64,000 bases of DNA from NCBI GenBank assembly GCA_949152475.1, contig OX424563.1:20929001-20993000 (forward strand), in the 5' to 3' direction. Shown piece after piece: positions 23,979-36,862 of the stretch (position 1 is the first letter of the stretch; each line of letters begins with the position of its first letter). The position numbers and the translations under genes were made by a program. This stretch comes from Terebella lapidaria (taxonomy: Eukaryota > Annelida > Polychaeta > Terebellida > Terebellidae). Below the pieces are notes generated by a model. It was not told the origin of the DNA. It did no database searches and saw only the letters and a program-made list of their open reading frames with translations.

Positions 23979-24186
23979 TAATATGTATCAGCACATCAAT
24001 GACTGTGCAGTTTGCACCATGGAGTAGTGTATATAAAAGTCATCAATAGATAAGTATATCAATTGGTGCCGTTGATACAATACAATAACAATATAGTGGA
24101 CATCTGTGATATCTATGAAAAGAAAGCTCTCTGAATACTCGGATATACTGTAATTGCTAATTTTATTCATAATATTTATAGTTTAT

Positions 24187-24894
24187 CCCCTGCACTGCGG
24201 CGCTCAGTGAAATCGCCTGTGAGGAGGAAAAATGGCAAAATATGATATATTCTCAGATATTATGAATATTCCAACGAAGAGTGGGAATATTATTGTGAAT
24301 TTTTCATGTATTTGATACAAAACTTTATTTTCATCAATACCACTGCAACGCCGAAGGACTCAGTTTGCTATGTAACAGGTTACCATGGCAAAGATCAAAT
24401 TTGAACAAAGTATGATATTCAGGGAACACTAAATTATTCCCTTGAGACACAAACTTATGTCTCTATTCCATTGACCTAATCAGATATATTATGTAAAAGC
24501 AATTACTCGAAGAGTTCACGGTTGTTGAGCAATGCGTTGCCATCATAACTGTCCAATTGAACATCACATAAATATTGTAAATGACATCTATTGCCATGTG
24601 TGCATATAAATCAAAATTGCCATATATACAAAATACGTGCCGGTTCTCACCTCTTCTACTGAAGCCCATCTAAAGACATACATAACTGTGAGATGACTGG
24701 CCAAATGATGCTCATTGCATTATCTTACAGTGTCCGTGCATGCTTACCAAACTTGTGTGAAATATCGTAACGATCTTGACACCCCACGCTGACTTATCAC
24801 ACATAGTTCAGAGCCCGAGACCTTCTCGGGCTATACACACACTGGAATTAACATTAGTGCCCGAGACCTTCTCGGGCTATATGCAGTGAAGGGG
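24187..24894. mobile_element. 708-bp TTAA-flanked element (piggyBac-type)
   Basis: The left end 'cccctgcactgc' and the reverse complement of the right end, 'ccccttcactgc', are inverted. The right flank is TTAA (24895-24898) and the left flank is TTAT (24183-24186), one change from TTAA. Unit 1 has the uninterrupted TTAA (near 2778). TTAA targeting and CCC ends are hallmarks of piggyBac-type elements. Near the right end, 'gcccgagaccttctcgggc' occurs twice, 48 bases apart, each a small hairpin. No transposase gene is present. Confidence 0.8.
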
Positions 24895-25396
24895 TTAATG
24901 ATATGTCTGACTTTACCACGCCAAATTTGGACATTCTGAGTAATGCAGTTGTTGATTATATATATTTCATTTTCTGAAGTGTATTCTTCTTACCTAATTG
25001 AGCATATGTAGTGATGTTATTCAAATCGACATATATCATGGGCAATAGAGCGGCAAAACATTAATGGGAACTCAGCTATGAAGTCTAAAACCAGCTACTA
25101 GGACATGTGGTCCGGGAATAATCGCTCTATAACCTCGTCTCTTGTATGTCTTCTCATTGTGTAAAAATGTTAAGTGTATACATTTTATTTGCACATCACT
25201 GATCAGACACTTGTCACTCTCACAAGTGGGAATAATCATGAAGTTCGTCAATTATACAGCAAAATAAATCAATGTATCATTGTCTCCATCGTTCAATCGG
25301 CCTTAATCTACATTACAACGTTATATAACAAGTGTATTCTGCAACTAATCTATTGCAGATACATTCGTTGCATGTAACCAATATGATTTTTGTAGT

Positions 25397-25642
25397 CTAG
25401 ATTAGGTGATGATTTAGTTCTCCCATTACTTGGTTAACAATATCCGGCCTTTCTCCGCTTTGACCATTTCTCTCGCTTTGTGTTCGCACAAATTCTATTT
25501 CCTTCAACAGGAAACTCAGAGGACAGCCTGCTCGTGTAACGAGGGCATAATTGGGTTTATTTGCCATGGTGACTGAGCCACCTTTCCTATACATATACAT
25601 ATAAGGTGACTGCCGTTGACTTGTACAGTGTGCATAAGGCAC
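25397..25642 (-). other. Repeated small reading frame, copy 5
   Basis: Open 81-codon copy in unit 5, with FLLKEIEFVRTQSERN in place of the unit 1 residues. Confidence 0.35.
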
Positions 25643-26705
25643 AACATTTGGTGCTACACGTTTCAGGTACCAATTCCAAATTGAAATTGCACCGGTGATA
25701 ACATTGATTCACCGTATCACCATTTCTTAATTTCAGTTTTCATTTGTTGTGCATCTCTCAGTATTAGAGTGCCGCTCTTTCTGCATATTATTGTAGGAAT
25801 GTTGTGTCTAGTTTCATTAATACAACTACAATTGTGGCTATTATTAAAGTGTAATAGGTCGTTGTTAAAAGAATTATGTATAATGAGATACTCGCGTCAT
25901 TGTAGTTTTTTCTGTATGTTTGAAAAAAAGCATCATTCATTAAGCCTGTTCATCCACAGATTCATAATAATGTGACTGGAAGCTGCCAAAATTTTGCATA
26001 CTTCCAAGTACTTACAAATTTTAGTAGTAATCTTGACCTTTGCCATTAAAAATTCATTCACCGCATGACATTTCACCGGGATAAGAGTATCACAAATCCT
26101 ACAGGCGTGAGAGGCTTCCTAAGACGGGAAATTGCGGGGCATTGCTTACCCCGTGAGTGATGTGTCAGCAGACGGGTAATTGGAGGTGAATTGTGTTAAC
26201 CTTAATGTGAGTGGGAAACTGAGTATGTCCTGCAGATATAAGACATGCAGGTCATTAGGGGCTATACTCTTCCAGAGCCGAGGCATATAAACTATATAAA
26301 AAAGTTCTATGAAAAGATATGAATAGATAAATGATTGAGCCGTGTATATTTATAGAATGTCTTTGCTGTCAGCATGTCCAAATGAAGGAAGCATACATGT
26401 AATATGGGTGTACAGATCCGTTCATAATGTAGATTTTTTAGGTTAGTATTTCAGATTTAAATATGTGGAACAATAACGTATGTGCATAAGCTATTATTTC
26501 GTGATGCATGTAGGTTAGTATTTCAGATTTACATACGTTATTATTTCATGATGCATGTTCATTCATTCTACTTAAACCTATCAAGGCCATAGCGAGATTC
26601 TGTTCTCGTGTTTTTTTTTTCGGCTCTAATAAAAAGTAATCCATTCTATGAAATGAATTTGATTAATGAATTCGATGACTCATGAAAACGAGTGTCGACA
26701 CCCCC

Positions 26706-26743
26706 ATACCCCCCCCCCCCCCCCACACACACACACACACAAA
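26706..26743. repeat. C-tract plus CA microsatellite
   Basis: A run of about 16 C with few interruptions is followed by about nine CA repeats. Other units have only the C-tract here. Confidence 0.85.
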
Positions 26744-27940
26744 GCTACTGGTTCCCGGATCCGCCCCTGCTAACACCATAGAGCAATTACTTGAGTGGTT
26801 AGTATGCCGGGAAAAAAAACATTATCAATAATTGATGCCTTCTAAGTCAACTGCAAAAAACGTCACACTTCTGATGTATTTGTACAGATGTCTTTTCTTA
26901 TTGCCCTCTATGTGAAGCACCTCATCAGAACATCAAAAATATTTCAAACAATGCAAGACCACACCATGAGTGGTCTGTGAATAGGGAAGCAATGTATCAT
27001 GCAATAATCTCGAGTGGTGTTTCAATATCAATACGCTGATGTTTTACAAACGGACGAGTATTTTTTGTTAATCATCCACCTCAATTATACATAGAACAAA
27101 AGATATTATTTGAGTCCCTTGAATTATTTGAAGCCTTCCATGGCTTTGAAGCTTCAAATAATCTCGATGCTCCACAGAAACCTGTTATTGACATATCAGC
27201 ATTATACTCAAAATATGTACAAATGTGCTGTTTTTCACAAGACTTGAATAAAACTAATGGACTCCTTGCATACATTCAGTATGATATTTAGACGCCTTGT
27301 CGTATTTGAAGCAACGATACACAGTTCACTGGGGATTTCACATCAAGCAAGGCGCAAAGCTGTTTGAGGTGTGTCAAGTGTATAAACACACCAGTGACTC
27401 TGCACTTTGCACCATGGAATATTGTGCTATTTTAGCTGAAAACCCACCAGTGATTTATTTATATTATTTTTATTTTCTGATTGTCTCAAATTTCGTTGGA
27501 CAACTTAAAAAAATGTTTTGTTAGGGATAAAATGTCGAAAAGAAAATCTCATCACTGATATTCTTGGTACGGTGGTCGAGTTGTCAAGATACTAAGTCGA
27601 TAATTTGAGCGAGAGATAGGGGGGAAGAAAAATTACAGATCTAACATTAGTTTTCCCCATTTTTAAACTGACCAATCAAAGCGAAGTTCATATGTTAATT
27701 CATCACCAAGGAGATGGGTTTTCTTCCGGTGACAGTTGAAAACACGCGTACTAGTACGCTGAATATAATCAGTGTAAATCAATTGTTCAAGCGCTTCTCT
27801 ATTTAGAATTCGTCTCCGGGTGATTCAATTCGATTTGTTCCTTCCAGAAATGTCGGGAGCAGACAAATATATATAGCGTCCCGCAGACAGGAAGAATTTA
27901 TGACAATACTCTCAGTCCGAGCGATATGTCACCAGACATA

Positions 27941-28555
27941 CCGGGGATCCCCGTATTTAAGCCCCTCCTTGGATAAGCCCATGGGCTAATACAAGGGGAG
28001 TACTACTCTTGTATAAGCCCATGGGCTTATAAACGGAATAAATTTTTGTCTCGCATCAGGACTGGGCCTATATTTGGGGAAAACGTAGTTGACGTTTTCT
28101 TTTGCGTAGGAGACGTTGGTAAGTGTTGGTACGTAGAATAAGCTACTGAAATGAAATTGATAAAAGACGTACGTAGGCCTATATACCTTGCCTAGGGCTA
28201 CTATAGTACGTATACACGTGACCAGCTGGATTTTATAAGGTACATGCATGCATAGGCATGTATATGTGTACATTTTTATTCGTCATGCGTGCGTTTAATA
28301 TGACAGAGAATATATGTGATATTATTTATGGAACTATAGAATAAAATGTTTGTATAAATATAGTTATTACTGATTACGCATATAAGAAGTGCTTCCATGT
28401 CTAATCCATTGTAAATTCAAGCGTGCAAAATAAAAATCGTAAAATAATCATTCCCCAAATATAAGCCCATGGGCCTATATATGGAGTTAAATTTCATTCG
28501 ACACAACCCCTATTCCCCAATTATAAGCCCAGGGCTTAAATACGGGGGTCCCCGG
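27941..28555. mobile_element. 615-bp TA-flanked TIR element with GCCCATGGGC boxes
   Basis: The left end 'ccggggatccccgtattta' and the reverse complement of the right end (ccggggacccccgtattta) are inverted, and TA flanks both sides (27939-27940 and 28556-28557). Unit 1 shows the empty site near 5518. Inside, 'ataagcccatgggc' palindromes occur near 27975, 28015 and 28460, and a variant near 28526, two towards each end. Tc1/mariner-type elements duplicate TA, so this may be a non-autonomous relative, but the ends are not a family I recognise. Confidence 0.75.
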
Positions 28556-28800
28556 TATTTATTGTAGGTGATTTTCTGTAAATTCAAGGTGGGTGCGAAG
28601 TGGGGTACTTGTGTCTTACAGATACACTACAGGACTGGTCATTGACATTTGATTCCGTTATTTCATTCCTGTGTACTCAAGAATACAAATGAGTGATCCG
28701 TATTTATACACATACTCTAAGAAATAAATTAAAGATTGAGAACTTCCTGTATGTTTATGCATGCAGCCAGTGTTCATATAAACAGAGTAATTTACAATGC

Positions 28801-31800
28801 GTTGCTATGCAAGGGAAACGTGGCTATTTATTAAACGTTAAAATTATATTAATATCGCTGTAGTATACATACGTTAGCGTATGTGTGTTCTAAATATTCA
28901 TAAGTTGGTCATACATATATGCATATACTTTATCTCCTGAAACCTCAAATGAAATGATATTGCACGATGCACAAGCGATTCACGTATTTGTAAAAAATCA
29001 TATTTATCCAGGTTTCACCTTGGGAATTCAAGGTTGGCACTCAACTTGATTGCGTGCTCATATTTTTCGTGATCTATTCCATGTACTCAGATTCATAACG
29101 TATTGACATCTTCCTCACCAGATATGTTTATCTCTCAATGGATTCCAAATCGGCCAAATGCACGCACAAAATTGTGGACCCAGTTGTTGTTTTTTTTCGT
29201 TCTATATTGGGCTAGAGTTAGCCTTGGGATAGATAGTTAACTTTTTCCGAGATAAGGAGTCTTGGAAGAGGTCGAAAATTGCCTTTTGATTCCATTGTGA
29301 AGTTTGTCGAGTTACATCATGATAATTTTCGATGAAAAAGGGTGTGTAAACTGTTTGAAAGATTAAACCTGGATTATCAATTTGAACTTGAAACGAAATG
29401 TTTGTTTGTGTTTGAGCACTGAGCATTTTTTCTTTTTTGCATTTACACACTATTTGACATGCAATCCTTTGAAATCAGGACTCCAAAATTTAAGTATGGT
29501 GTAATATCATAGGTTTGATATGTGCTGACTTGATGCATTATGATTTGAAAATCAGAAAATTCGTTAGTTTATTACTTGCATTTTCAAGGGATAGAGAGCC
29601 GTGTTTTTTTTTTTTTTTTGGTTTTTTTATGACCGATCGTCAATATTGTTTATAATAAAAAAGAAAATAAATTCTATTATATTATATGGTTCCTTATGTA
29701 ATAAAATGTATTTGCAATTGGTTTTATTGCAATCTGACATTTCCATCATGAGTCCCGAAATAACGTGTGATACTGTTTGCATGCATGTAAATATATGAAT
29801 GAGTATTCTCAAGGTGTATGAATTGTACTTTTTGATGAATAAATCAACGTATTTATATACACTACTAACATGAACAGTAAAATTCATCAAATTGTCTAAG
29901 AAAAAAGCCGTTTAGAAATTAACAATTTTGATCTTATTTAATTATGTCAATCTATGTTGAGTTGACATTCGCATTTTGTAAATATGCGTTGCCTAAAAGA
30001 GTACATGTTTTGTACATATAATGTAGGCACGTTATGATTGTAAAAGAAAGTAAACTTCGATTTCTCATTCAACAGGCCACTTTCTATATCGTAGGGTTTA
30101 TTTTGAGGCTACTTCAATCTGAATACATGACATGAATAATAATTTTAAAAACCTATGTTTTTTTAGAAACATTTTTGTTCAAATTCAACATTTCGAGTCC
30201 ATCGTTTACATACAATTGTTTACATGGATCGTTCGGTTTACCATTTTCGAATATATAAACTGATTCCACATTGATGTTTACTGAATATCAGATGTGGTAA
30301 AAGGCCTATGTTCAGCAAATTTTCAGACATGTATTACAATTATGTATGGAATATACGTAATATTTCATGAATTGTCTTTATAAGATTCTACGAATTGCCT
30401 ACATTGATACAATTATGCAAAATGATAATATTTTCAGCCTTATCCATTATTGCTTTCTCTGTATTGGCAAATGAACTCACTTACACACACACACATACAC
30501 ACACAAAAATCCCGACACCTCATTATTTTCAATGGAGCGTTTATATAAGTATTTATCTGCTTGGTTTGTCTGGGTAATTACAGTTCGATGAACCGAGGAC
30601 CATTCGGTGAACCCTACTGAACTGTCATGACCCCTACGTCAATCCACTTTGAGCTGATAACAACACAAAACACACAAATCATTGATTGAGCTTTTCTGTC
30701 ATCACGAAAATTGCATAACAGCATTTGGTGGTCAAATGCGGATATTTTTTTGTGTTTATTGCATCGCACTTGTATATGATTTGCAATGATTTCGATAGTA
30801 ACAATCAAGGTTAGTTTCAAATAATGCCATCTTTTCAAAATTAACAACACACGATTTTAAAATTTGTTTACATTTGTATAAGTAGAAATGTATGAAGATG
30901 CCCGATAGTCAGAAACTAGATATACCTATTTATAGAGCCATGATCGCCCAGTGAACCATTCAGGTTATATTGGCGAATACACTTATTGCTTCAGCAGTCG
31001 TCCGTCTACTTAACTATGATGATACCCCATTCGGAACAGGTTATATCGTTAATATGAGCAGCTGGAGATTTCCATGTTATCTGGATAATAGTATGCGATA
31101 CTTAGTACATCTTCATCTAGTTAAGCTGGAAACAGGCGGAAAGAACATATATTACAATTTCTATTCCGATAATAATTTTGAAACAGTTCTTGTGGAAAGT
31201 CGTAATAAAACGCTACGTGTAACGCTAGCTGCATTGGATATTGTTTCTGTTATCATGTGCAATGTCTATCAATATCTATACCGGTAAATACGTTAGCTGC
31301 ATATAACCATCAATCAAAACACAAGCTATGGATGTTATGAAAATCGCCCCGTTATTAGTTCTGCTCCAGGGTGTAGACCTATACTCGGATATTTATAGGG
31401 GGTGGGGGGAGTACATATTGGTTTCGACTGACTGTACGAAAAAAGCGGGATACAGTACTAGACTTCAGTCTTGTGGTCTATATCTAAACACCAATTACTA
31501 TCGTTATTTTGGTGTACGTGTTGAGCAACACTCACGTGTTGGTTGAGTGTTTGATTAAAACAAATCTTTTTGTGCGTTACACCCACGGACGGTAAAAGGT
31601 CGTCTAGGGTGATTGAACTAAAGTCTTCGGCCCATGCATCATCTGTATACCGAGCATGCATGACTGTGCCTATATAAATAGACTACCGCTATAATATACA
31701 TACATTGTGATATACGTGTATGCGTGGTATAGGGCCCCATGTGCGGTATTGTGGTGTTGGATATAAATGCAACAGCAGTTGAAATTTGAAAGGATTCACA

Positions 31801-33296
31801 CAATTGAATCGATTCCTTGAAAAATTGGATAACATCTGTTATGACGATGCAATAATCAAGAAAACTGAATACGACATTCGTTGGATATTATTATACTGAT
31901 ATATACACATGTTGGACAATAATGTGCTCTGACTCAAAACAGCCAAAACAAATGAAAATTATTACAACCGGAACTTCGCTGCACTGCAGGGCAATAACAT
32001 TTTGTTATTGCCCATGTATGAAATAAGATGTATAGCAGGCCGTGCAGTATACGGACCGCCGTGTATATTAGTACATGTATAAACTGAGCAGTTGGATGGG
32101 ATACAGTACCCGGAAACCAGATATGTTTTGACGGACATGCGTTATTGCCTCCGTTCAAGTTGATATACCATGTAATCGATAATTATTTGTGCACAGGTTC
32201 ATGTATATATACCTGACGGCAAGGAATTCTCTTGGACCTTTGGGCCTTTCTTCTTGGATATTTACTCAGAAATTCGACATGTGAACTCTACCGAAAACCA
32301 TAAACCTACCGTTGCCTTACATGGAAGTATCATAACTTAGCATGCACGAGGGGGTCGGAATACATGTATTGCTGTTATTAAATTACACACGACGCACTAA
32401 AGTTGGCCTCTGGCCCACATATGACTGTACTCAGTAGGCTACATGTGCAGTATCATCAATGTACGTGAGTAGATACGTAAATAATTGGTTTCCGCCCTTG
32501 GTTTGGACCTATTTTGTCATCATACGTGTTTATAATGGATAGAAGCTGCCTACACGGCTTGGTTTATTCGATAAGATATCATTTGTGTGAATTGGACAGT
32601 TGTCGATGAACATTGACATTGACACTTTCAGTCGCTTCAAAAGGTGCTGGATATTACCCCCTTTGGATATCATCCGCTTTTTAAAGGTCTTTAGAGTTGT
32701 TTTCATACACGGATCCGCTACACGCGTACAATACAAAAACAGCTGATAACGAGGTGTTGTTGTCGAGTTGGTAAATGCTTGTACGGATAGACGAAACACT
32801 CATCGAAGTGGAGGCCACCACAGGGGCACGTTCTAAGCAATGGGCGCTCGAAGGTTAAGTATCGTAACAGTGACTTAGCCTATAGTCATACACTTGGTAA
32901 ACATTGTGAGGAGGGCTGCATTGTTTTTTATTGTACATTTTGGTGTGTGGTACATGTAGGAGCGACGTTGAGGGTCATCCACGATGGTATCTACTCAATC
33001 TGAACTGTGATATTTATTTATCAGGATGTACAGATAATAGCGGATGGCCTGATACCTGCTGATTAACCTAGATTGACACGTAGATGATTTTTTCAGTCTC
33101 TCTTACACTTGGATTCATCATCATCATAAGCTAAGGACACAAAACATGGCATAACCATGCACGTGTCTGAAACAAAACGGCTGAAAATACATAGATAACA
33201 TCAACCTTTAAACATCAGAATTTTGGACAAACACGGAAGCAAATCCTGATCAATAAAAGACCAGCTACCTCGATCGGACTCGCATGCACGTTGAAA
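28801..33296. other. Non-coding stretch
   Basis: AT-rich single-copy-looking sequence. It contains a T-run (about 29604-29620), a CA/TA-rich tract (about 30483-30505), and scattered frames of 60-105 codons without family features. The longest, 30970-31287 (+), lacks an ATG start. No splice-flanked exon with biased codon use was seen. Confidence 0.6.
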
Positions 33297-33468
33297 ATGC
33301 CGTCTGAGGTCAAATCATCATCACCCAAAGTGGGCAAAAAGGACCTCAAGTTGAACATCTCGGCGAAAACGACGTCGTCGCCGAGTGCCTCGCCCAAGCT
33401 ATCCCGCTGGAACCCCTTTCACAAGCACAAGAACGGCGGGAGCAAGCTGGTCGAGAGCCCTAGTCCAG
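33297..33468 (+). CDS. Isolated first coding exon, possibly alternative start of PPP2R2
   Basis: Opens with ATG (MPSEVKSSSPKVGKKDLKL...), runs 57 codons plus one base and ends at a strong donor (CCAG|GTTAGT). The peptide is rich in Ser, Lys and Pro, with a basic patch, SRWNPFHKHKNGG. Codons are GC-rich at third positions, unlike the AT-rich surroundings and like the PP2A B55 exons downstream. The next convincing exons on this strand are those of the B55 gene. Its first coding exon (43014-43020) also ends one base into a codon with a G, so this exon would splice in frame to 43197. Alternative N-termini are known in the B55 family. It could instead begin an unrecognised gene. Neither is proven. 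Confidence 0.6.
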
Positions 33469-35790
33469 GTTAGTAGTGATGTCTTGGAGGTGGAGACGCT
33501 CTCGAACCCCGCTAGAGTGTCAATGAAGATCATGCAGATTTTTTCATGTAAAGTCGCAAGAGTTGATGCCATGGCAGTTCGTGTGCCGTTCGGTGCAAAA
33601 ACTAAACTCTTGGCTGGAAAGGCTCTTTCCGTATTAACATGCAAAACTTGCAAGGGTATAAAACACATGTACATGTATACGTATTACCCAGGTTTCATTC
33701 CAATCAGAGACGTAATATGTCACATGTCACTTCCTTGTGGCGGGAAGGGGGCCTGTCAGATCATGCAGGAGGTATGTTACGCAGGGGGTCAGGATAAACG
33801 GGAGCTAATGTCAATTCCTCGTGCACGTGTGCCCAGACCCAGGATCTCGCTTTACAATAATATGAGGAACTAGTATATGTTGTTATTTTGCTGTGAAATT
33901 AAATGAAATATTGCTTCCTGCAGGCAAATGAGCCGTATGGACATAGAAATTATAAACTGATATGCACGTATAGCGCAGATCGATGCCAGGAACCGAACTC
34001 TCGGGCTGCTAAATTGCAAAATATTTCAATGTCACTCAGCTACATGACATTGTACAAAAAAATCTACCTCATCACGTCGGATGTGGGGGACCACCACACA
34101 CAAGGATAATTCTAACTTCTCAGTCGAGTGAATATGTTAGTTCTCGTTTAGGTATTTATGACGACAATCTGGAATAATTCATATACTGATGTAAATTTAA
34201 ACTATAACTTCTACATTGTACACAATTCTGATCCGCTGAATGAAGGCGCAGTGGGTTCCCTTTTGATAAGATGGTCAGGTGTAGCCTAGGTCACTGAATG
34301 GTCAATGTACGTTTACATGTGGTCAGTGAACCTACCATGTCAGTGTTCGTTTGAACCTGTCTCAACACGGCATTCAATGTGCTATCAATGACCACATAGC
34401 AAGTTTATTATATATGTTTTATAATTATGCATCTCGGTTGATATCATGCTCCGGTACAGTATTGAAAGACTGGTACATGATGATTTCACAATAATATAAT
34501 GTGAATACCAGAGTTAACGTGGATTCGAGGGGCGCGTTATGCTGGGTCATAATATCACCTTGACTTTTCTGATGGTTCGGATGTTCAACCAATATTAATT
34601 ATTATATACATTTTCTTTTTATAACACTTATAAGAGTATTTCAGAATTCTCAAACTTCTGTAAGTATGGCTATACATTTGCATGTAATGTTCAGTCTTAC
34701 TTCATTGTTTTTGTCTCGCTCGAATAAACTATGACGAACTCATCGATTTGATGGACTGAGTACAGTGCGTGTTATACATGCGCGTATTTTTTCGATTGTC
34801 AGAAAGCAATGTAGGCCTATAATTATCACTCGAACACAATATCATTCGAAGTGTTTATCCCCCCATCCTCAACTTTCCTGGAAATTGGGACACTATATAA
34901 ACTGTCATCAACTGTAATTGATTCCCAAAGACCAGCCCTTCAGCACATTATGTTATGGAAAAACTAACTGGACCAATTTATTTTTCTTCCATGTTAAATA
35001 TACCGTATATACGTGGCGTACATGTATATGATGACGTGACGACTACCCGCATAAATATTATTGGCATGGTCCGTGCATCTAGAGAGATTTTAGCTTGCGA
35101 ACAAGGGTCCTTTATTCATGCATGCAGCAAAAATGTATATAGAAGAATTTTCTTGTTATAGGTAAATAAGTCAAAGCAAAAACTGTTCTGGTCACTAATT
35201 TTAATATCCATGATATCCATGCGTTGTCTGGTGTACAAGGGCGGATCCAGTGGAGCGGCCACACCCTTTTATGTGACGGTCTCCTCTTATTTAAAGTTCC
35301 CCCCCCCCCCCCCGCACTTGGGCTGAGCCAACCTGCCTTTGGGTGCGGTGTATTTTTTTTCGATGGATGCCTGTGATTTATTTCAACAGCAACAGAAAAT
35401 ATTTTGGATCGCCCTAATCACTGGACCCTCCCTTGCCCCGAGTTCCCATACTAGTAGGCCGCTACCCTAAGAATACTGTTGCACTGTTTCATTCCAGGAA
35501 AAGTTCCTCCATAAATTTGATTAAACGTTTATTGAATATGCAATACAAATGGTACTCAATATACAAGTGAATGTATACATGTACACCTAGGTATATGAAT
35601 AGGAAAACATTTGTGCAGAACAAATGTATCGCTATTCGATAGTAGATCTACTACTACACGTACACTCTGATAAAATGTAGGCTATATTCCTATCAGTCAG
35701 ATAGAAGACACCGTCATCCATGTGCAATTTTTTAATGGATATTTCTAATAAGAAAATGCGTTCGCGCAACCATGTTACTACCAATGTCCA
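33469..35790. other. Non-coding stretch
   Basis: No gene is seen. A frame at 33385-33873 overlaps the exon above in another phase and continues through its donor; it is probably spurious. 'agggcggatccag' (about 35242) followed by a C-run (35300-35314) resembles the hAT-end/C-tract combination in the array. Confidence 0.5.
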
Positions 35791-35802
35791 TAGTATTAGT
35801 TT

Positions 35803-36480
35803 AAGAACAAGCTCTAGTGAGAGACCCGCTCAGATCGAGAGGCTAAAATGTGAAATTTCTTTGGGCTTCCAAACAATGATCAATGTGACATGCGTTTGAA
35901 AACAGAAAATTCGGATGAAATCTTCTCTTCGATGCTGAGTTATGGGTAAATTAAACCAAAAAAAAAATACCTCGAAAAAGTCCTACCTCTGAATTTTCGT
36001 TTATTCATCAAAGGACTGATTTTTGATGTGTTTTTGCGTGTTTTTGATGTGAAAACGTACATGTATTATGGGGGTCACTGTGCTATTTTTCTCGCTTTCA
36101 TACAGCCCAAGATCAGAGAATTTCACTGAAATTCCGAGAGAAAAAACCACTGACTTTCACAACTTTGACGACATATTCGCAAAAATATGAAGTCGGTGAC
36201 CCGACCCCCATATTTTTCACGTCAAAAACATACACACCGGTTCGTGGATAAATATACCAAATATTAGAAAAATCTGTCTCGTCTTTTTCGTTGATAATTT
36301 CAGTGAAAATGGCCAAAAATGAACCATTTAAGAGGTATTTTGAGGATAACATTGTAGAGAATATTTCATTCAAATTTTCAAGTGCACAATGTGATGATTA
36401 TTTCAAAGTTTTAAAACAATCAAAGTAATTTCACATTTTAGCCCCTCTGCGTGGGCCCCTCACTAGAGCTTTTCCTAAAT
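35803..36480. mobile_element. ~680-bp foldback element
   Basis: 'aagctctagtgag' through 'ggctaaaatgtgaaattt' on the left (about 35808-35862) reappears reversed at about 36412-36470. Further inward, 'gggggtcac' near 36069 pairs loosely with 'gacccccat' near 36204. No frame of note. It behaves like a long imperfect hairpin; the exact ends are uncertain. Confidence 0.65.
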
Positions 36481-36862
36481 CGACAACTGAATCTGTGTAG
36501 CATGTGTAGAGAACATGGAGAACAGCGCTGCAACTGCTGTTTAAAAAATCTAATCAATATGTGTTGTAAACAACATCTGCAGATGAATTCATTTAAGTAC
36601 ATCCAGTAGATGGCACTAAAATCGAATTCATTATCAAATTCGTGTAAAATATACTATTTTAGGGGCGATTTCAACATCATTGTTCGAACAACCGCTTACT
36701 AAATTGTGGAATATGCGGAAATTGATACAACTCGCAATAATAGGCCTGCAAGACCAAAAACGACATCTACTTATGAGATAAAATCACTACATTCCGTCGA
36801 TTGGGTCACCAGTTTAATAGAGTTGTGATATAGTTTCCTATATAAAGCAGTCGCGCATAGTA

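Larger units (their letters stand above)
20427..24026. repeat. Array unit 4
   Basis: Short unit without a Tc1-like relic. The marker block (about 20940-21215) carries a point change giving a stop. A ~300-bp insertion containing a long hairpin splits the small inverted repeat (about 22017-22320). A GC-rich 793-bp element sits at 23187-23978. Confidence 0.75.
1272..28800. repeat. Five-unit tandem array with nested transposons
   Basis: Long blocks recur in the same order and orientation. A marker block beginning 'aggtgatgatttagttctc' occurs near 3300, 8830, 13131, 20946 and 25405. Other blocks recur with it: a TATA-like stretch 'cgaggcatataaact', an inverted repeat containing 'tatgctccgggag', a C-tract followed by 'ggatccgcccctgc', and 'aggaaagcgatgtatcat'. 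Units 1-3 include a Tc1-like relic. Units 4 and 5 lack it and join directly from the 'ttgcaccatggag' block to 'tagtgtatataaaagtc' (near 20427 and 24027). By eye, copies are highly similar over hundreds of bases. The array appears to have grown by segmental duplication, with later transposons landing in single units. Confidence 0.85.
24027..28800. repeat. Array unit 5
   Basis: Last unit. It holds a 708-bp TTAA-flanked insertion (24187-24894), the marker block (25397-25642), the conserved block, a C-tract followed by a CA run (about 26706-26743), the AT-rich spacer, and a 615-bp TA-flanked insertion (27941-28555). Similarity to unit 1 ends near 28800, within 'cagccagtgttcatataaac'. Confidence 0.75.

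Noticed and set aside
30970-31287. 105-codon frame as a gene
   Set aside because: Starts at TTG, AT-rich codons, no domain, no exon neighbours.
33385-33873. 162-codon frame overlapping the isolated exon
   Set aside because: Different phase from the well-biased exon, begins with GTG rather than ATG, and runs through a strong donor into intron-like sequence.
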